Shown piece after piece: positions 38,897 to 48,963 of a stretch of 64,000 nucleotides of DNA. Positions within the stretch are counted from its first letter, which is position 1. Each line of letters opens with the position of its first letter. Source of the DNA: Clostridia bacterium (GTDB taxonomy: Bacteria > Bacillota > Clostridia > Christensenellales > Borkfalkiaceae). The notes below the pieces were generated by a model that worked only from the letters and a program-made list of their open reading frames with translations, did not search any database and was not told the origin of the DNA. The stretch covers positions 1 to 64,000 of the forward strand of contig JAIDSX010000128.1 of NCBI GenBank assembly GCA_029060985.1, written 5' to 3'. A program made the translations under genes and the position numbers.

Positions 38897-38953
38897 AAAA
38901 TGTCGTTCGTTATGTTAAAATAACCAACGAGACTTTTGCGGAGACCTTAACGC

Positions 38954-40447
38954 ATGAAGAAGGAATGGTTTTTCGACCGCTTCTGCGGCGAGCAAATCGT
39001 AGCTTACGCCGAGGGCGGGATATTAAAGGACGCCGCCGTCGAGAACGAAAAAAGCGGAAACGAACTCGGTAATATTTATAAAGGCAAAGTAAAAAACGTC
39101 GTCGAGGGTATGCAGGCGGCGTTCGTGGACTGCGGCATGGGGCGCAACTGCTACCTGCCCTTGAACGAGCGCGCGGCGATCATTTCACGCTACGACGGCG
39201 GGGAGGTTTTAACGCCTTCCGCCCCCTTAAAAGAGGGGGACGAAATTTTGGTGCAGGTCGTAAAGCCCGCCCGCGGCAGCAAGGGCGCGAAGGTCACGCG
39301 CGATCTTTCCTTTGTGGGCAAGTCGCTCATCTATCTTCCCAACAGCCGCTTTTTGGGGATTTCGAGAAAGCTCCTCGACGAGGAGCTTCGCGCTACGCTC
39401 TTGAAGGAAGTCGGAAAATTGATCGACGGAGACGAGGGCTACATCGTAAGGACTGCGGCGAAGGACGCTACAAAGCGCCGCTTAAAGACGGAGGCGGAAT
39501 ACCTCAAACGCATTTACCGCTTGACCTTGGAGACCGCCGCCTCGTCGCCCGTAGGCGCGTGCGTATACCGCGAATACGACCTTCCCTTGAAGATCATGCG
39601 CGATTCCCTCGGCGGGGAGGTCAACCGCATTTACGTTGGCGACAGGGAGCTGTACGAGCGCGTTATGCGCCTTGCGAAGATCCGTCCCGACCTCGACGAA
39701 AAGAAGGTCGAGCTCTACACGGGCGAGCGGCAGCTCTTTACAAAGTTCGATCTTTCGGAGCAGTTCTATAATCTGACCGTGCCGCGCGCCGACCTCGAAA
39801 ACGGGGGATACCTCGTCATCGAGCGCACGGAGGCGATGACGGTCATCGACGTGAATACGGGCAGTTTTACGGGCAAGGACGATCTGGAAACGACGGTGTT
39901 CGAAACCAATCTTTTGGCGGCGCGGGAGATCGCAAGGCTCGTGCGGCTTCGCAATATCGGCGGGATCATCGCCGTCGACTTTATCGATATGCAGGACGAG
40001 GCGCACCGCACGGCTGTCGAGGAGGAGCTTCAAAGGGTACTTAGCGAAGATAAGGCAAAGACCCGCGTGTATCCCATGAGCGATTTGTGCGTCACGCTGT
40101 TTACGCGTAAGCGCACGCACAACGACCTTCTTGCGTTTCTGTTAAAGTCCTGCCCGCACTGCAAGGGCGGCTACGTTCTTTCGGATACCTTCATGGAAAT
40201 GCGGATAAGAAGCGGCATTATGGATTGCTTTGCCGAGGGCTACGGCGCGGCGATCGTGGAGCTCAACCGCGGGCTGCTGCAAAAGATTTTGCACGACGGG
40301 GTGTTCACGCAGGAGATCAAGGGCAGGTGGAAGGACAAGCGCGTTTACTGCATTCCGCATTCCACCTGGGACGAGGAGAAGTTCACCGTCCGCGGCGATA
40401 ACGCAACGATCCTCACCCTTCCCGACGACGCACAAATTTTATATTGA
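38954..40447 (+). CDS. rng: Ribonuclease E/G family protein
   Basis: GNIYKGKVKNVVEGMQAAFVDCGMGRNCYLPL...VIDVNTGSFTGK...GGIIAVDFIDM...CPHCKGGYV. Confidence 0.93.
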   Translation: MKKEWFFDRFCGEQIVAYAEGGILKDAAVENEKSGNELGNIYKGKVKNVVEGMQAAFVDCGMGRNCYLPLNERAAIISRYDGGEVLTPSAPLKEGDEILVQVVKPARGSKGAKVTRDLSFVGKSLIYLPNSRFLGISRKLLDEELRATLLKEVGKLIDGDEGYIVRTAAKDATKRRLKTEAEYLKRIYRLTLETAASSPVGACVYREYDLPLKIMRDSLGGEVNRIYVGDRELYERVMRLAKIRPDLDEKKVELYTGERQLFTKFDLSEQFYNLTVPRADLENGGYLVIERTEAMTVIDVNTGSFTGKDDLETTVFETNLLAAREIARLVRLRNIGGIIAVDFIDMQDEAHRTAVEEELQRVLSEDKAKTRVYPMSDLCVTLFTRKRTHNDLLAFLLKSCPHCKGGYVLSDTFMEMRIRSGIMDCFAEGYGAAIVELNRGLLQKILHDGVFTQEIKGRWKDKRVYCIPHSTWDEEKFTVRGDNATILTLPDDAQILY

Positions 40448-40536
40448 TATTTTCCGCTCTGAATACTTGACAGGGCGGATTTCTTTTGCTATAATCTAAA
40501 ACAAGTGTTTTAGAACGATTCGAAAGGGGGAATAAA

Positions 40537-41115
40537 ATGCCGCCGAAAGCGAAATTCACGAGAGAGGAAATCGTAGACGCCGCGTTTGAAATGGTGCGGC
40601 GGGACGGAATCGAAATATTGACCGCAAGGTCGCTGGGCGCTGCGCTCAAAAGCTCCGCGCGTCCCGTCTTCACCGTGTTCAGGAGCATGGAGGAGGTGCA
40701 GGCGGAAGTCATGAAAAAGGCGAAGCGTTTATACGAGAGCTACGAGGACGAGGACATGAAGGGCGCGAACGCGTTCAAGGGCTCGGGCACGGGCTATATC
40801 CGCTTTGCCTCGGACGAGCCCAAGCTCTTTCAGCTTCTCTTTATGAAGGAGAAGAGCGAAGTGCCCAGTCCCGAAATGGTCTTGGAGCAAATCGACGATT
40901 ACAGCGAGAAGATATTAGAAACCGTAGAGAAGCAGTACGGGCTCAGCCGCGAGGCGGCGGCGCGGGTGTATCTGCACCTGTGGCTGTACTCGCACGGCAT
41001 CGCCGTTGCGATCGCAACGAAAATATGTACCTTTACAAAAGAACAAATCGACTTCATGCTTTTGGAGGTCGGTGCGGGAATCATTCGGAAAATCAAGCAG
41101 GAGGAGAGCAAATGA
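40537..41115 (+). CDS. TetR-family transcriptional regulator
   Basis: FTREEIVDAAFEMVRRDGIEILTARSLGAALKSSARPVFTVFRSMEEVQ. Confidence 0.85.
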   Translation: MPPKAKFTREEIVDAAFEMVRRDGIEILTARSLGAALKSSARPVFTVFRSMEEVQAEVMKKAKRLYESYEDEDMKGANAFKGSGTGYIRFASDEPKLFQLLFMKEKSEVPSPEMVLEQIDDYSEKILETVEKQYGLSREAAARVYLHLWLYSHGIAVAIATKICTFTKEQIDFMLLEVGAGIIRKIKQEESK

Positions 41116-41801
41116 TAAAAGCGGAAAATATCGTAAAATCTTATACGAACGGAAAGACGGTCACCGAGGTATTGAAGGGCGTCTCCCTTGAAATCGACGG
41201 GGGACTGTGCGTGATCTTGGGCGCGAGCGGGTCGGGGAAGTCAACCCTTCTTTCCGTGCTTTCGGGACTCGAAGCGCCCGACAGCGGCAAGGTGTTCTGC
41301 GCGGGCGAGGAGATTACCGCCATGACGGACAAACAGCGCACCGATTTCAGAAGAAGAAAGGTTGCCTTCGTCTTTCAGCAGTATTTCCTTTTGCCGCACC
41401 TGACGGTGGAAAAGAACGTAAAGCTCGGCGCGGACCTTGCGGGCAATAAAGACTACGAAGGCTTTATCGACGCAGTAGAGCTGGGCGACAAGAAAAAGAA
41501 ATTTCCCGCGGAGCTTTCGGGCGGGGAGCAGCAGCGCGTATCCATTGCGCGTGCGCTTGCAAAAAATCCCGAAGTGCTCTTTTTGGACGAGCCGACGGGC
41601 GCGCTCGACGAAAAGACGGGGCGTGCTGTCGTGGACTATATCTGCCGTCTGCAAAAGGAGAAGGGCTTCACGGCGGTCATGGTCACGCACAACACAAACC
41701 TTGCGGAGATCGCCGATACCGTCATCAAAATGAACAGCGGGGAGATTGCCGAAATCTACAAGAACGGCGCGAAGAAGAGCGCGTACGAGATAGGGTGGTA
41801 A
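41112..41801 (+). CDS. ABC transporter ATP-binding protein
   Basis: [18 protein letters not shown]...[32 protein letters not shown]. Confidence 0.95.
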   Translation: MIKAENIVKSYTNGKTVTEVLKGVSLEIDGGLCVILGASGSGKSTLLSVLSGLEAPDSGKVFCAGEEITAMTDKQRTDFRRRKVAFVFQQYFLLPHLTVEKNVKLGADLAGNKDYEGFIDAVELGDKKKKFPAELSGGEQQRVSIARALAKNPEVLFLDEPTGALDEKTGRAVVDYICRLQKEKGFTAVMVTHNTNLAEIADTVIKMNSGEIAEIYKNGAKKSAYEIGW

Positions 41802-41802
41802 T

Positions 41803-42930
41803 ATGATTGTCGGAATCAAAGACGGACTCAAACTGTTCGGGGTCGCGATCGTTTGCGCTTGCGCGGTATTCGTTTGCACCTTCTTTCTCAATTACTATCT
41901 CGACTGTCTTGCGCTTGAAGATATCCCCGCGGAGAGCGTTCAGCTCTATAATGCGCAGCAGCTTTCGGCAAAGCTCACCTGCCTTATCACGGGCGGCGTG
42001 CTCGCCGTGATCGCGGTGTTCCTCGTCGCCTTCTATACCGGGCTGTTTATCGAGGAGCGCAGTAAGATTATCGGCGCGCTCAAAGCAATGGGCTATCCGA
42101 ACGGAACGATCGCGCTCCGCTTTTGGGTGTTCGGGCTGAGCGTGCTTTTAGGGACGGCGGTCGGGCACGGCTTAGGCTATGCGCTTGCGCCCACCATCTA
42201 TTCGTCCATGAGCGACGGGTTTTTGGAGGTGCCCCTTCACTATCATATAGAGCTTACGGCGGGGCTTGTGATCGCGCCCACCGTGGTGTTTTCCTTCGTC
42301 GCGGTGCTGTGCGCCTATTTGAAGCTGCGCGTTCCCGTCATGCAGCTTTTAAGGGGCAAGGCGGAAAAAGCCAAGACGGGAAAGGCAAAGGATAACGAAC
42401 GCTCCTTCCTGTGGGAAATGTTTTTCCGCACGCCTACGGCGCATAAGGCGCTTGCCTTCTTCGTCGCGCTTGCGGGCTTCTGCTTCGCCACCATGATGCA
42501 GATGAGCTGGTCGATGACGGAGCTCAACGATACCGTTACGATGGGAGTCGTCATGCTCGTCATCGGGGTCGTGCTTTCGGCTACGACCTTCCTGCTCGCC
42601 ATGACCTCTTTAACGCGCGGCAACGCCAAAACAGTTTCTCTTATGAAGGCGTACGGCTATAACTTTTGGGAGTACGGCAACGCGGTGTTCGGGGGCTTCC
42701 GCCTGTTCGCCTATATCGGCTTTGCGGTGGGGACAGGTTATCAGTACGGACTTCTTCGCCTCATGGTAGACCTCGTGTTCAATAACGTGGAAAATATGCC
42801 CGAATACTCCTTTAACGTCCCTTGCTTTTTTATAACGCTTGCCAGCTTTATCGTCGTGTACGAGCTTGCGGTGCTCTACTTCAATTACAGAATCGGAAAG
42901 GAGAACGTCAGAAAATACGTTTCGGAATGA
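41803..42930 (+). CDS. FtsX-like ABC transporter permease
   Basis: Multi-TM; EERSKIIGALKAMGYPNGTIALRFW; adjacent to ATPase. Confidence 0.85.
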   Translation: MIVGIKDGLKLFGVAIVCACAVFVCTFFLNYYLDCLALEDIPAESVQLYNAQQLSAKLTCLITGGVLAVIAVFLVAFYTGLFIEERSKIIGALKAMGYPNGTIALRFWVFGLSVLLGTAVGHGLGYALAPTIYSSMSDGFLEVPLHYHIELTAGLVIAPTVVFSFVAVLCAYLKLRVPVMQLLRGKAEKAKTGKAKDNERSFLWEMFFRTPTAHKALAFFVALAGFCFATMMQMSWSMTELNDTVTMGVVMLVIGVVLSATTFLLAMTSLTRGNAKTVSLMKAYGYNFWEYGNAVFGGFRLFAYIGFAVGTGYQYGLLRLMVDLVFNNVENMPEYSFNVPCFFITLASFIVVYELAVLYFNYRIGKENVRKYVSE

Positions 42931-42965
42931 TTGACGAAAAGTGCATTTCGGGATATAATGGAGCT

Positions 42966-43145
42966 ATGTTACCCAGCGATCCCTATATGCTGCTTTCCGC
43001 TTTGAATATGAAGCTCCGCGACGGCGATTCTTCTCTCGAAGAGCTCTGCGATAGCGAGGACGCCTCTTTGGAAGAGGTCGTCGAAAAGCTGTCGTCCATA
43101 GGCTATATCTACAACAAAGAACAGAGAAAGTTTATAAGTGTATAG
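42966..43145 (+). CDS. DUF4250-like small protein
   Basis: MLPSDPYMLLSALNMKLRDGDSSLEELCDSEDASLEEVVEKLSSIGYIYNKEQRKFISV. Confidence 0.75.
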   Translation: MLPSDPYMLLSALNMKLRDGDSSLEELCDSEDASLEEVVEKLSSIGYIYNKEQRKFISV

Positions 43146-43180
43146 TTATCCACAGTCAAAATGTTGATAAGTGGATAACT
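43144..43180. promoter_or_regulatory. Inverted pair of DnaA-box-like sites
   Basis: TTATCCACA (43146-43154) and TTATCCACT on the minus strand (43178-43170); 10-bp inverted repeat AGTTATCCAC/GTGGATAACT followed by T tract. Confidence 0.45.
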
Positions 43181-43200
43181 TTTTTATTGAGGTTTTCAAA

Positions 43201-43404
43201 ATGTCACAATCCGATTTAATGAAATTCTTCTCCCGCTACGATTCTGAGGTGACGGAGGCGGACTTTACGCCCGAAGAAATCGAGGAGTATCTCGCCTACG
43301 CGGAGGGCGAAGAAAAACCGCTCTCCCCGGAGGAGTGGAAAAAGAAATATTTCGATTTCTACGACGACGTGAAAGATAAATCTTTGAAAAAGCAGGACTG
43401 GTAA
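43201..43404 (+). CDS. Small acidic hypothetical protein
   Basis: MSQSDLMKFFSRYDSEVTEADFTPEEIEEYLAYAEGEEKPLSPEEWKKKYFDFYDDVKDKSLKKQDW. Confidence 0.6.
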   Translation: MSQSDLMKFFSRYDSEVTEADFTPEEIEEYLAYAEGEEKPLSPEEWKKKYFDFYDDVKDKSLKKQDW

Positions 43405-44100
43405 ATGAAGTACCGCCATATTATTTTCGACGCAGACCATACGCTTATCGACTTTAACGAGGACGAGAGAAGAGCGTTCCGCGCGGCGTTCAAAGGAACG
43501 CCGATGGAGAGCGAAGAGATCATCGAAGCTATGTGGAAGTTCTCCTATGAGAATTGGTCGGAGCTTGGTTTGAACAACGTAAACAATCCCGATATCCGCA
43601 AGAAGTATCACGCACTCTACTACGTACATATCCACGCCCTGTTCGAACACGCAAAAAAAGAATACGATCTTGAAAACGCGGACGAAGCGGAAAAGATATT
43701 TTATCGCGTTCTCTGTTCGCCTTCGCACCCGCGCGAGGGGGCGTTTGAAACGGTGAAGGAGCTTGCAAAGAGGTACGCGGTCAGCATTGCCACGAACGGA
43801 CTTTCCGAAATGCAGCACGCCCGCTTAAAAGATTTTATGCCATACCTTGACAGGCTGTTTATTTCGGAGGAGATGAACGCCATTAAGCCGTCGCGGGAGT
43901 TCGGGAATATCATGCTCAACGAGCTTGGAGCAAATGCAGAGGAATGCCTTTTTATAGGAGACTCTCTGACTTCGGATATCGCGCTTGCAAACAAGCTTAA
44001 AATGGACTGCGTTTGGTACGACCCCGAAGGACGGTCGCTCCCCGAAGGGTATTCCGTCGTAAAAAAAATCAGCTCGCTGAGCGAGCTGATTAACCTTTAA
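43405..44100 (+). CDS. HAD-family hydrolase (YjjG-like)
   Basis: IIFDADHTLIDFNEDERRAF...ATNGLSEMQHARLKD...FIGDSLTSDIALANKLKMDCVWYDPEG. Confidence 0.9.
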   Translation: MKYRHIIFDADHTLIDFNEDERRAFRAAFKGTPMESEEIIEAMWKFSYENWSELGLNNVNNPDIRKKYHALYYVHIHALFEHAKKEYDLENADEAEKIFYRVLCSPSHPREGAFETVKELAKRYAVSIATNGLSEMQHARLKDFMPYLDRLFISEEMNAIKPSREFGNIMLNELGANAEECLFIGDSLTSDIALANKLKMDCVWYDPEGRSLPEGYSVVKKISSLSELINL

Positions 44101-44306
44101 GATACGTATTTCGTGGGGCGGAAGGCGATAAGCCAATACAAAAGCCACAATGCGGCAACGCCCGTAAGGGATAGGAGCGAACGGTAGATGACCGTATTCC
44201 CCGCACAGAAGAACAGCAGTAGGTTAAAGTTCGTAAGCGCGAGCACCGAAGCGCACAAGCCGAAGAAAATCAAAACAGCGGAGCAAATCCAAGTCGTCAG
44301 TTTCAT
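44097..44306 (-). CDS. Small membrane protein
   Basis: 69 aa with two hydrophobic segments. Confidence 0.5.
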   Translation of the reverse strand: MKLTTWICSAVLIFFGLCASVLALTNFNLLLFFCAGNTVIYRSLLSLTGVAALWLLYWLIAFRPTKYVS

Positions 44307-44338
44307 ACGGGCAGTATGCGCCGATTATGAAGAATCAT

Positions 44339-44596
44339 TCAAAGAATATTTTCAAGTTGCAATTTATCAAAGGTGATTTGTTCGATAAAGTCGTCGGGGC
44401 GGAACGCAACGTGGTTGAATTTCGCGTAGTTGAAGATATGCGTTTTTAAGAGCACGGGGGTCGGCACGTCGAGCTCGACGCAGATATCCGAAAGATAGGT
44501 AAAAAAGTCCGAGTAGGAGAATTTCTCCTCGCTCTCGTACACGAATTGTTTTTGAATGTGTTCGTCTTTCAGAACCTTTGCCCAGATGCGAAACAT
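44339..44596 (-). CDS. Hypothetical protein
   Basis: 85-aa ORF beginning MFRIWAKVLKDEHIQKQFVYESEEKFSYSDFF. Confidence 0.6.
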   Translation of the reverse strand: MFRIWAKVLKDEHIQKQFVYESEEKFSYSDFFTYLSDICVELDVPTPVLLKTHIFNYAKFNHVAFRPDDFIEQITFDKLQLENIL

Positions 44597-44677
44597 ATTG
44601 TCAGTATAGCATACGCAAGCAAAAAAATCAATATGTTTGAAAAATCGGGGAAAAATTATAAAAAGCTATCAAGAGGG

Positions 44678-44706
44678 TTGACAATCTGAAAAAAAAGGGG
44701 TATAAT
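44678..44706 (+). promoter_or_regulatory. Promoter for greA-lysS
   Basis: TTGACA-17 nt-TATAAT. Confidence 0.75.
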
Positions 44707-44796
44707 CCCAATATCGAGCGTTGCCGTGATTTCCCGTACGGGAAGTCACGGTCGTCTTTATTAAAAAACGCGTGAAGGCGCGAAAAGAGGAGCAAT

Positions 44797-45264
44797 ATGG
44801 CAGACAAGTTTTTTATGACCAAAGAGGGTTTGGACGCCGCAAAGAAACAGCTTGATTATTTGACAAGGGTAAAGCGTGCGGAAATCGTGGAGCGCATTCA
44901 GGAGGCGCGCAGTCACGGCGACCTTTCCGAAAACGCGGAATACGACGCGGCGCGCAACGAGCAGGCGGCGAACGAGGGAGAGATTGCCGAGCTCGAATAT
45001 AAGATCCGCAACGCGGAAATCATCGAGGAGAACGACGATAAATCGCTCGTGCATATCGGTTCGGTGGTAACCGTATACGACGAAGACCTCGAAGAGGAGA
45101 CCGTCTACACGATTATGGGCACGACTGAGGCGGACGCAATGCGCGGCATTATCTCCAACGAGTCCCCCGTGGGAGTTGCTTTGTTGCATCACAAAAAGGG
45201 CGACGTCGTCTCCGTAAAAGCGCCCGACGGCGAATATAAATTGAAGATTCTCAAAATCAGTTAA
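44797..45264 (+). CDS. greA: Transcription elongation factor GreA
   Basis: MTKEGLDAAKKQLDYL...RSHGDLSENAEYDAARNEQ. Confidence 0.96.
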   Translation: MADKFFMTKEGLDAAKKQLDYLTRVKRAEIVERIQEARSHGDLSENAEYDAARNEQAANEGEIAELEYKIRNAEIIEENDDKSLVHIGSVVTVYDEDLEEETVYTIMGTTEADAMRGIISNESPVGVALLHHKKGDVVSVKAPDGEYKLKILKIS

Positions 45265-45296
45265 GTACGCAGCGAAAGCAGGCGAGAGGTTTTTTT

Positions 45297-46790
45297 ATGG
45301 AAGAAAACGAAAATTTCGAGGCGGAGGAGCGGGCGCTCCATGAGCAGGCGCTCATTCGCCGCGAAAAATTAAAGAAGTTACAGTCCGAAGGGAACGACCC
45401 CTACCAAAAGACGAAGTACAAGGTGACCGCACAGTCCGCGCTTTTGAAGGGAGACTTCGAGGCGTGGGAAGGCAAGACCGTCTCTATCGCGGGAAGATTG
45501 ATGTCCCGCCGCGTGATGGGCAAGGCTTCCTTTTCGCATATCGCCGACCGCGAGGGACAGATCCAAGTTTATATCACCCGCCAGGACGTGGGCGAGGACG
45601 TCTACGCCGCCTATAAAAAGGACTACGATATCGGCGATATCGTGGGGATTGTAGGCTTCGTGTTCAAAACGCAGACGGGGGAGGTGACCGTTCACGCAAC
45701 GCATCTTGAAATGCTCTCGAAATCGCTTCTGCCTTTGCCCGAAAAGCATAACGGCTTGCAGAATATGGATATGAAGTACCGTCTTCGCCATATCGACCTC
45801 ATCATGAACGAGGACGTGAGAAAGACCTTCTTCCGCCGCGCAGAAATTATAAAAAGCATTCGTAACTATCTCGATTCGCACGGGTTTATCGAGGCGGACA
45901 CGCCCATTCTTCTCCCGCTCGAAATCGGAGCGGACGCGCGCCCCTTCAAGACGCACCACAACGCGCTCGATCTCGATATGTATTTGAGAATCGAGACGGA
46001 GCTGTACTTAAAGCGTTTGATCGTGGGCGGCTTTGAAAAGGTCTACGAAATGGGAAGAATCTTCCGCAACGAGGGAATGGATTCTTCGCACAACCCCGAA
46101 TTTACGACCGTCGAGGTGTACGCGGCGTACGTCGATTATTTAAGCGTGATGGACTTCGTCGAGGACTTATATAAGACCGTCGCGCTCGAAACCTTGGGCA
46201 CGACCAAGTTCACCTATCAGGGGCACGAGCTCGACTTCGGCACGTGGAAGCGCATGACCATGACGGAGGCGGTCAAGCAATATTCGGGCGTGGATTTTGA
46301 TAAAATTTCTTCCGCCGAAGAGGCGCAGAGGATCGCAAAGGAAAAGGGCGTGGAAATAGAAGAGGGGAAGACCTCGAAGGGACATATCCTCGCCGCGTTC
46401 TTCGACGCGTTCGTCGAGGACAAGCTGATCGACCCTACCTTTATCTACGACTATCCCGTGGAGATTTCCCCGCTTGCAAAGCGCAAGCCCTCCGACCCTA
46501 CGATGACGGAGCGGTTCGAATATTTCGTCATGGGCATGGAGCTTGGCAACGCCTTCTCCGAACTCAACGATCCCGTCGATCAGAGAAAGCGCATGGAGGA
46601 GCAAGCCCAAAAGAAGCGCCAGAAAGGTGCGAACGCGGAAGTGGACGAGGACTTTTTGGACGCGCTCGAACACGGTATGCCCCCCACGGGCGGGCTTGGC
46701 TTCGGTGTCGACCGCCTCATCATGCTCTTAACGGACAGCCCGTCCATTCGCGACGTGTTGCTGTTCCCCACCATGAAGCCTAAGAAATAA
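45297..46790 (+). CDS. lysS: Lysyl-tRNA synthetase (class II)
   Basis: YRLRHIDLIMNEDVRKTF...RIETELYLKRLIVGGFEKVYEMGRIFRNEGMD...GFGVDRLIMLLTDSPSIRDVLLFP. Confidence 0.97.
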   Translation: MEENENFEAEERALHEQALIRREKLKKLQSEGNDPYQKTKYKVTAQSALLKGDFEAWEGKTVSIAGRLMSRRVMGKASFSHIADREGQIQVYITRQDVGEDVYAAYKKDYDIGDIVGIVGFVFKTQTGEVTVHATHLEMLSKSLLPLPEKHNGLQNMDMKYRLRHIDLIMNEDVRKTFFRRAEIIKSIRNYLDSHGFIEADTPILLPLEIGADARPFKTHHNALDLDMYLRIETELYLKRLIVGGFEKVYEMGRIFRNEGMDSSHNPEFTTVEVYAAYVDYLSVMDFVEDLYKTVALETLGTTKFTYQGHELDFGTWKRMTMTEAVKQYSGVDFDKISSAEEAQRIAKEKGVEIEEGKTSKGHILAAFFDAFVEDKLIDPTFIYDYPVEISPLAKRKPSDPTMTERFEYFVMGMELGNAFSELNDPVDQRKRMEEQAQKKRQKGANAEVDEDFLDALEHGMPPTGGLGFGVDRLIMLLTDSPSIRDVLLFPTMKPKK

Positions 46791-46813
46791 GACACCTTAT
46801 ACAGAGGACTACT

Positions 46814-47731
46814 ATGGACGCACGGATCACCAAACAACGGCTTGCGAATATGCTCACGTACGATTGGCTGAAAATCCTCGGAACGATCGCCCTTGCGGCG
46901 GTGGTTTTCTGCGTCTTTTTTATGATGATCGCCACCCGCGCGACGGTCGGGCAGACCTATTATATCTACGTTTACAGCGGCTTGACGGTGGGCGGGGACT
47001 TTAACGGACTCAAAGACGATTTGAAAAACAAGAGCGTGTTTTCCTACGATATCCTCGATTTGGGAAGCGAGTCGTTTAACAACAGCGGCGTTTACGGGAG
47101 TACCGCATTCTCGGCGCGGCGTTCGGCGGGCGAGGGGCGCGTCATGTTCGTAAGCGACGACCGCACGACGGACGAAAACGGCAAAGAGTTCTCCACCCTT
47201 TTGAGCTTTATCGATAACGAAGGCACTTCTGCGGAGAGCTTTGCGCTCTTCCTCGACCCGCAGGTATTTTTGAACGACTGCGAAAAATATCTCCAAAAGT
47301 TCTTCGGCGAAAATCTTTCGGGAGAGCTGAACAGGGAACAGGCGCGCAGTACCTTTATGGAGCGCAACGGAAAGGACAAGCGTTTCCGCTCCGCGGCGAA
47401 AAAGGAAGCGGGCGTAAAGCAGGAAGAAGCAAGACTTGAAAAACTCAAAAAGGACTTTCTTACGGTAAGGGAAGCCGTCGATACGGAATCGCTCGGCTTT
47501 GTGAAATATACGGGCTTCGGGGAGAAGGAGCACGTCATCGGGTTTTCCATGGAATCGCTTCACCTTACAAAGCTGGTGTATTACACCGAAAAGGACGAGG
47601 ACAGGGAAGTCGTAACGAACAGCAAAATTGCGCTCTGCATTTTCAACAATAAGGAGCGGGAGGGCGACCTCAAATACGAAACGGTGAATTTTCTTGCCTA
47701 TCTTTTAGAGAAGTACGGGGCGGTAGAATGA
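46814..47731 (+). CDS. Hypothetical single-pass membrane protein
   Basis: 305 aa, N-terminal TM. Confidence 0.65.
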   Translation: MDARITKQRLANMLTYDWLKILGTIALAAVVFCVFFMMIATRATVGQTYYIYVYSGLTVGGDFNGLKDDLKNKSVFSYDILDLGSESFNNSGVYGSTAFSARRSAGEGRVMFVSDDRTTDENGKEFSTLLSFIDNEGTSAESFALFLDPQVFLNDCEKYLQKFFGENLSGELNREQARSTFMERNGKDKRFRSAAKKEAGVKQEEARLEKLKKDFLTVREAVDTESLGFVKYTGFGEKEHVIGFSMESLHLTKLVYYTEKDEDREVVTNSKIALCIFNNKEREGDLKYETVNFLAYLLEKYGAVE

Positions 47732-48963
47732 CCCGCGGAAAGATCGCAAAAATGCTTTCAGGGCAGAAAAAGCATATTTCTTTTCATACCCCCGGTCACA
47801 AGAGGAGAGGCGCGGATATTACCGAGCTCAGCTATTCCGACAATCTGTTTTCCCCGCACGGCGTCATTAAAGAGGCGGAAGAGGAAATCGCGGAACGGCT
47901 CGGTGCGTACCGCACCTTTTTTTTGACGGACGGAAGCACCGCGGGCGTACACGCCATGCTCTTTGCGCTCAAAGAGAGGGGAGTCAAGCGCGTTGCGCTC
48001 TCGCCCTATTCCCACCCCAGCGTGAAAGGCGGGTGCAAGCTGTTGGGACTTGAATGTGTGTTCATTCCCGTTTCGGTGAAGGACGGCATTCCCTTACAGC
48101 CTACAAAAGAAGAAATTGAAAACACGCTTCAAAACGCGGACGCGCTTTTATTGACTTCGCCCGACTACTACGGATTCTTTCCCCCGCTATCCTTTGCAAG
48201 GGGGCTGACGGAACGGGAGAAAAAACCGCTCGTCATAGACGGCGCGCACGGAAGTCATCTTTACGGAACGGAGTACTATGCGGGGTGCTACGCCGATCTG
48301 TGGGTGGACGGCGCGCACAAGTCTCTGCCCGCGCTCACGCAGGGGGCGGCGGTCAGCGCAAAGAGCGAAGAATGGGCGGGCGCGCTCGAAGAGGGCGTTC
48401 GGCTCTTTCATACCTCGTCGCCATCCTATCCCATTCTTGCAAGCGTGGAAGAGGCGTTTTTGTATCCGCGTAACCTTGAAATCGAGAGGGCGGCGGAGGA
48501 GTTCAAGAAAAGCGTCGGCGCGGCCCCTAACGAGGACTGGACGAAGGTTTTAATTCGCTACGGCAGGAACGCGGGCGCGGTCGAGGGGTATTTAGAGGCG
48601 CGCGGCGTATATCCCGAGTTCAACGACGGAAACTATATTCTGTTCTACCTATCCCCCTGCACGAAGAGCGGGGAGCTCAAAAAACTAAGAAAACTCTTAA
48701 AGAAGTGTCCCGCGCCCGAAGAGGGAAACGGGGAGTCCCGTATATCGGAAACCGCTCAAAGCGGCGGAGCATTTGAATACGTTCCTCTTTCGGAATCGGT
48801 CGGCAGAGTCTGCGCCGAGGAAGCGGGGATATTTCCGCCCTCTCTGCCCGTTGTAAGAAAAGGGGAGCGAATCACGAAAGAGGCGGTCAGCCGTCTTGAA
48901 AGCGCGGTACACGCGTTCGGGCTCAAAGAAGGAAAAATCGCGGTCTACACGGAAAGAAAATGA
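47728..48963 (+). CDS. Orn/Lys/Arg decarboxylase-family PLP enzyme
   Basis: HISFHTPGHKRRGADITELSYSDNLFSPHGVI...DGAHGSHLYG...DGAHKSLPALTQGA. Confidence 0.88.
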   Translation: MTRGKIAKMLSGQKKHISFHTPGHKRRGADITELSYSDNLFSPHGVIKEAEEEIAERLGAYRTFFLTDGSTAGVHAMLFALKERGVKRVALSPYSHPSVKGGCKLLGLECVFIPVSVKDGIPLQPTKEEIENTLQNADALLLTSPDYYGFFPPLSFARGLTEREKKPLVIDGAHGSHLYGTEYYAGCYADLWVDGAHKSLPALTQGAAVSAKSEEWAGALEEGVRLFHTSSPSYPILASVEEAFLYPRNLEIERAAEEFKKSVGAAPNEDWTKVLIRYGRNAGAVEGYLEARGVYPEFNDGNYILFYLSPCTKSGELKKLRKLLKKCPAPEEGNGESRISETAQSGGAFEYVPLSESVGRVCAEEAGIFPPSLPVVRKGERITKEAVSRLESAVHAFGLKEGKIAVYTERK

